From assembly GCA_049999765.1 (NCBI GenBank), contig JBNGIQ010009050.1:1-45210 (forward strand): a DNA stretch of 45,210 nt. Reading direction: 5' to 3'. Shown one piece after another: positions 42,491 to 45,210 of the stretch. The position numbers were made by a program, and so were the translations under genes. The notes below the pieces were generated by a model. That model did no database searches. It had not been told where the DNA came from and saw nothing but the letters and a program-made list of their open reading frames with translations. This DNA comes from Phaeoceros laevis (lineage: Eukaryota; Anthocerotophyta; Anthocerotopsida; Notothyladales). Position 1 is the stretch's first letter, and each line of letters begins with the position of its first letter.

Positions 42491-42994
42491 ATGGCTGCGT
42501 CGACCTCTTCTCAAAGGCACCATCACAGGCCTGGAGCTACCAACATTTGCACCACACTGCTGCTCCTGTCCCTCCTTGTTTCTGCAGACTGTGCCGCCGC
42601 CTCTCGCACAGCAACCCTGGTGGGTGCCCTTGCTTCAAGTTTATTCACAAGTGCCCATGTACGCTGTCTGCGGCCTCTGCAGAAGTGAACTGATGAGACA
42701 GGTCTTCAAATCTGTATCAAACTTGCCTTCTGGACATGTAGAGTTGTCTGCCGGCCGAAATCACTGACATCAGGTTTTTTTTTCCAACCCAAGTGGTCAC
42801 AGGTGCCATCGCGCAGACTCCTGGCGGGGGCGACTCCTCTGAGCCGCTCTAGTTATGCTGTACAGTGGGTGCTTGCTCCCAGTCCGGATGGCTCTGGACG
42901 GCCTCTGGTGCCATCGCCACCTGTCGCAACTTCACTGCCGGGCTGGGGGGAATTTTACTTCGGTCCTCTCATTTGGGCCAGGGGGCGGCGATAG
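42491..42994 (+). CDS. Candidate small secreted-peptide precursor, two exons
   Basis: Exon 1 (42491-42619, 43 codons) encodes a start with several histidines and a hydrophobic core, ICTTLLLLSLLVSADCAAAS, a plausible signal peptide. The donor is GTGGGT. The acceptor at 42801-42802 follows a T-rich tract (TTTTTTTTTTCC). Exon 2 (42803-42994) continues in phase with PSRRLLAGATPLSRSS, then VLAPSPDGSGRPLVPSPP, and stops TAG. The product is about 106 residues. A 32-bp direct repeat places the VLAPSPDGSGR motif again, in the same frame, just after the stop. So either a splice skips the stop or the tail is degenerate. No known family motif was recognised. The gene is divergent from the receptor kinase. 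The signal peptide and TATA box support it; the exon 2 call is uncertain. Confidence 0.4.
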
Positions 42995-43029
42995 AGCGTG
43001 CTTGCTCCCAGTCCGGATGGCTCTGGACG
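42869..43029 (+). repeat. 32-bp direct repeat, in frame, 129 bp apart
   Basis: Copies at 42869-42900 and 42998-43029 are identical over 32 bp. The 129-bp offset is 43 codons, so both copies read VLAPSPDGSGR in the same frame, with one TAG (42992-42994) between them. Confidence 0.9.
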
Positions 43030-45210
43030 ACAGCCGATTGCATTGAAGCGACGAGCTCCAAACCCCAAAATTTTGTGGGGTTTGAGTCCTGTTGTAACTA
43101 TTGGGGCCAACCTTTACACACAAAAAAAAAAACTGTTGGGGCCAACCTGGGTTGTCCTTAACTTGGGGCTCGCATGATCAGGATAGACACGTTTTGTTTT
43201 CGGTGTGAGCTGGAGTTGTGAACTGTACAGAGGAGGGCTGGCTACTTGGGATCATGCTTGGTGCTAAGCAGCTTAGCGTTTTCTCACTTGTGCTCACTTG
43301 TGCCGAAAGCTGAAAGCTGGAGGCTATGGCTGATCTTATGTCTGATCTTTGGGCGCTCTGTCTTGGAAGAAGAGAAAGGAAAGTAGTTTAGTTGTAGTCT
43401 TATGTGTGCTTGGAAGAAAATCATGGATGATGTTATGTTTGTGTTGAGTTTGTTTTAAGGGAACACATTGGCGGGATGTGTGTCTTTTGGGCTGTCGGCC
43501 CTGGGTGTTGATCCTCACGGGTTTCATGCGAGATTGTGCCCAGGCCGTGGAAACGTGAGTTCGCGTCGGATACCTTGCAAGCAGGACGTTTGTGGCTGAG
43601 GGAGAAGAGCTGGAAAACCGTTGTGCCGTCTGGCCATACCGTAAAACGGGGAATCGGTTGTGGAGCGGTGACTGGTTCTGGATTACGCGCGGTGCTGCTG
43701 CTAAGTGGAAAGAGGGGGATCATTTAAGGAAGCCGTGAGGCCGTAAACAAGACCAAGTGCTGGGGACGAGGGTCTGTACATGCGGGAGAGAGAAGACTCT
43801 GTAGGCTAGCAGCCCGTCACGACCCGAAGGGCTGTGACCGGACCCTATGCATTGTCTACCGGTAGGGTCATTTGGAAATTGGCGACCTGACATAACCTAT
43901 TTCTGGACATTTTCTGGCTAACATGTACAGTGGTCAGGAATCTCAAGAGCAATAGCATCTAAAGTTCGAAGAGCTCCAAAGCTTTATTGAACATTTTATG
44001 AGTCAAGAGGCTCATTTTTTTTCTGGCGACGGGGGCGCTTTATAGATTTAAAGAAATACAGTAATACAATATAGGGGAAGGACTGTCAAGGCTGGATTAG
44101 GCCAAACGCTTCACCCCGTCGTAGTGCAATCAGGCCAGTCAGTGCCCTTCAGAGGCTGGCAATGACCTGGCAGACCGCTTTCTTTCTCTCCTCCCTGTGA
44201 CAGCCTCCCGGCGGCCTGGCATTAGTCTGATGTTTCGCCGCACTCACGAAAAGTTCACAGCCTTGCTTGTTTCCTCTCTCCCCGGGCCCTTAGTTACGGA
44301 TTTTCATGCCTGGCAGATCTCCCTTCCAACATCGCTTCACCCAGCCCAACGGTGGCAGTTGCGAACCTCACACCTTTGTTTGCGTAAGCAGGTCACTTGC
44401 TAAAACAGCTTAATCAGGAAAGAGCCAAGCCTGGACACATGCTATGGAATCACCACCGATCAGAACACAACAAGCCCTGAGGCCCAGACACATGTATACC
44501 GCCAATATAACCCCTCAATTCAACACAAAGCTTCTTACATCAACGTCAAAGATCCGTGCAACAAGACATCTAACACACTAACTACGGAACTTAGCAAAAA
44601 TGAAGGGACAGAGTGCCCGCAAAACAGCTCACAGCGATCCGCTTTCGGATCAAAGTACGAGAAACACTAAGTGGCTATGGCTGCTTCCCTGCCTAAGTAA
44701 GCAGTCGCCTTGCGCAGCAAGGTGCCAGCACGATGACCTGTCCGTGCCAGGCCCGTGCAGGCCGTGTACAGATGGCAGGCAGCCAGTCATGCCTGTTTCT
44801 AAGCTACACTTAACAAAAATACCAATCCTCTGATCAGGGTTCGAAGCTAATATCGCCCTAACAGGACCCCTAGAAAAACTCAGCTAATCACGTTGCTAAG
44901 ACTAGCGGCTATATCGATATTGGTGAGCTTGACGCTGATCTCCAAAGGGTCAGAGGATCATTTGATCCACAATAGCATCTAAAGTTCGAAGAGCTCCAAA
45001 GCTCTATCAATTGAACATTTTATGAGTCCAGAGGATCATTTGATCCACAATGTTCAGTTGCGAGCATGACTCAATGGAGATGGTTGCAACACGCTGGTTT
45101 GTTCCAGGTGTTGGGCACCACGTCCTCCAGAATCAGCTAGGCAACACATCGAACAATAAAAAGTGCCCTACATGCAGACTACAGGTAGGCGGTGTGTAGA
45201 GCAGGCAGAT
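43030..45210. other. Intergenic tail of the window with no gene supported
   Basis: Mixed-composition DNA with no recognisable domain, RNA gene or exon chain. Apart from the repeat pair listed separately, nothing stands out. It may include the 3' end of a gene lying beyond the window. Confidence 0.45.
43951..45051. repeat. 65-bp direct repeat pair about 1.02 kb apart, with a nested 22-bp repeat
   Basis: Copy 1 (43951-44014) and copy 2 (44971-45035) share AATAGCATCTAAAGTTCGAA, then GAGCTCCAAAGCT and GAACATTTTATGAGTC. Around copy 2, AGAGGATCATTTGATCCACA occurs on both sides (44952 and 45030). The copies differ by a small indel. Confidence 0.85.

Noticed and set aside
43951-45051. Direct repeats about 1 kb apart as LTRs of a retroelement
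   Set aside because: The repeats are only about 65 bp, lack TG...CA ends, and enclose no retroelement coding sequence or primer-binding site.
1-45210. CRISPR arrays, rRNA, tRNA or operon structures
   Set aside because: No regularly spaced repeats with unique spacers, no tRNA cloverleaf and no rRNA core sequence were recognised, and the gene structures are those of a plant nucleus.

Overview
This is nuclear DNA from a land plant. Plant-specific families are present: Root cap-domain secreted proteins, an ORTHRUS/VIM-type PHD-RING-SRA-RING ubiquitin ligase, a plant ILK-type ankyrin kinase and a class XI-like leucine-rich-repeat receptor kinase. The very short introns (mostly 80-170 nt), the compact genes and a short animal-like ABCC transporter suggest a lycophyte such as Selaginella. 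That organism call is an inference, not something the sequence proves. Three runs of exactly 100 N (1026-1125, 20798-20897, 42051-42150) are assembly gaps, and two of them cut genes.

Layout. 1-1.3 kb: a Root cap-domain secreted protein gene (+). 1.3-12 kb: a gene-poor tract with a broken RING-H2 gene and a second RING-H2 scrap, a triple-hairpin block, a tandem-repeat ORF, and two rearranged minus-strand fragments of an ABCC transporter. 12.1-16.3 kb: the intact intronless ABCC transporter (+). 17.2-19.0 kb: an intronless VIM/ORTHRUS gene (+). 20.3-21.5 kb: the second Root cap gene (-). 23.3-25.0 kb: an intact F-box gene (+). 25.8-27.0 kb: a broken F-box gene (-). 27.7-41.3 kb: a duplicated signalling block with a truncated ILK copy (+), a small secreted-protein gene (+), a decayed receptor-kinase copy (+), the intact ILK gene (+, 9 exons) and the intact receptor kinase (-, 16 exons). 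42.2-43 kb: a perfect hairpin, a TATA box and a possible second small secreted-peptide precursor (+). The last 2 kb hold only repeats.

How the genes may work together. There is no operon logic, as expected in a plant. The genes cover secreted extracellular proteins, membrane transport, reading of DNA methylation, ubiquitination and receptor/kinase signalling. Three families (Root cap, ABCC, ILK/receptor kinase) each have an intact member plus a duplicate in this window, so local duplication with decay or rearrangement has shaped it. The most interesting leads are two uncharacterised small secreted proline-rich precursors beside the two receptor-kinase copies, a CFTR-like phosphorylatable insertion in the ABCC transporter, and the inverted receptor-kinase pair, which could make double-stranded RNA. 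Exon boundaries were read by eye from GT/GC-AG sites, reading phase and domain continuity.
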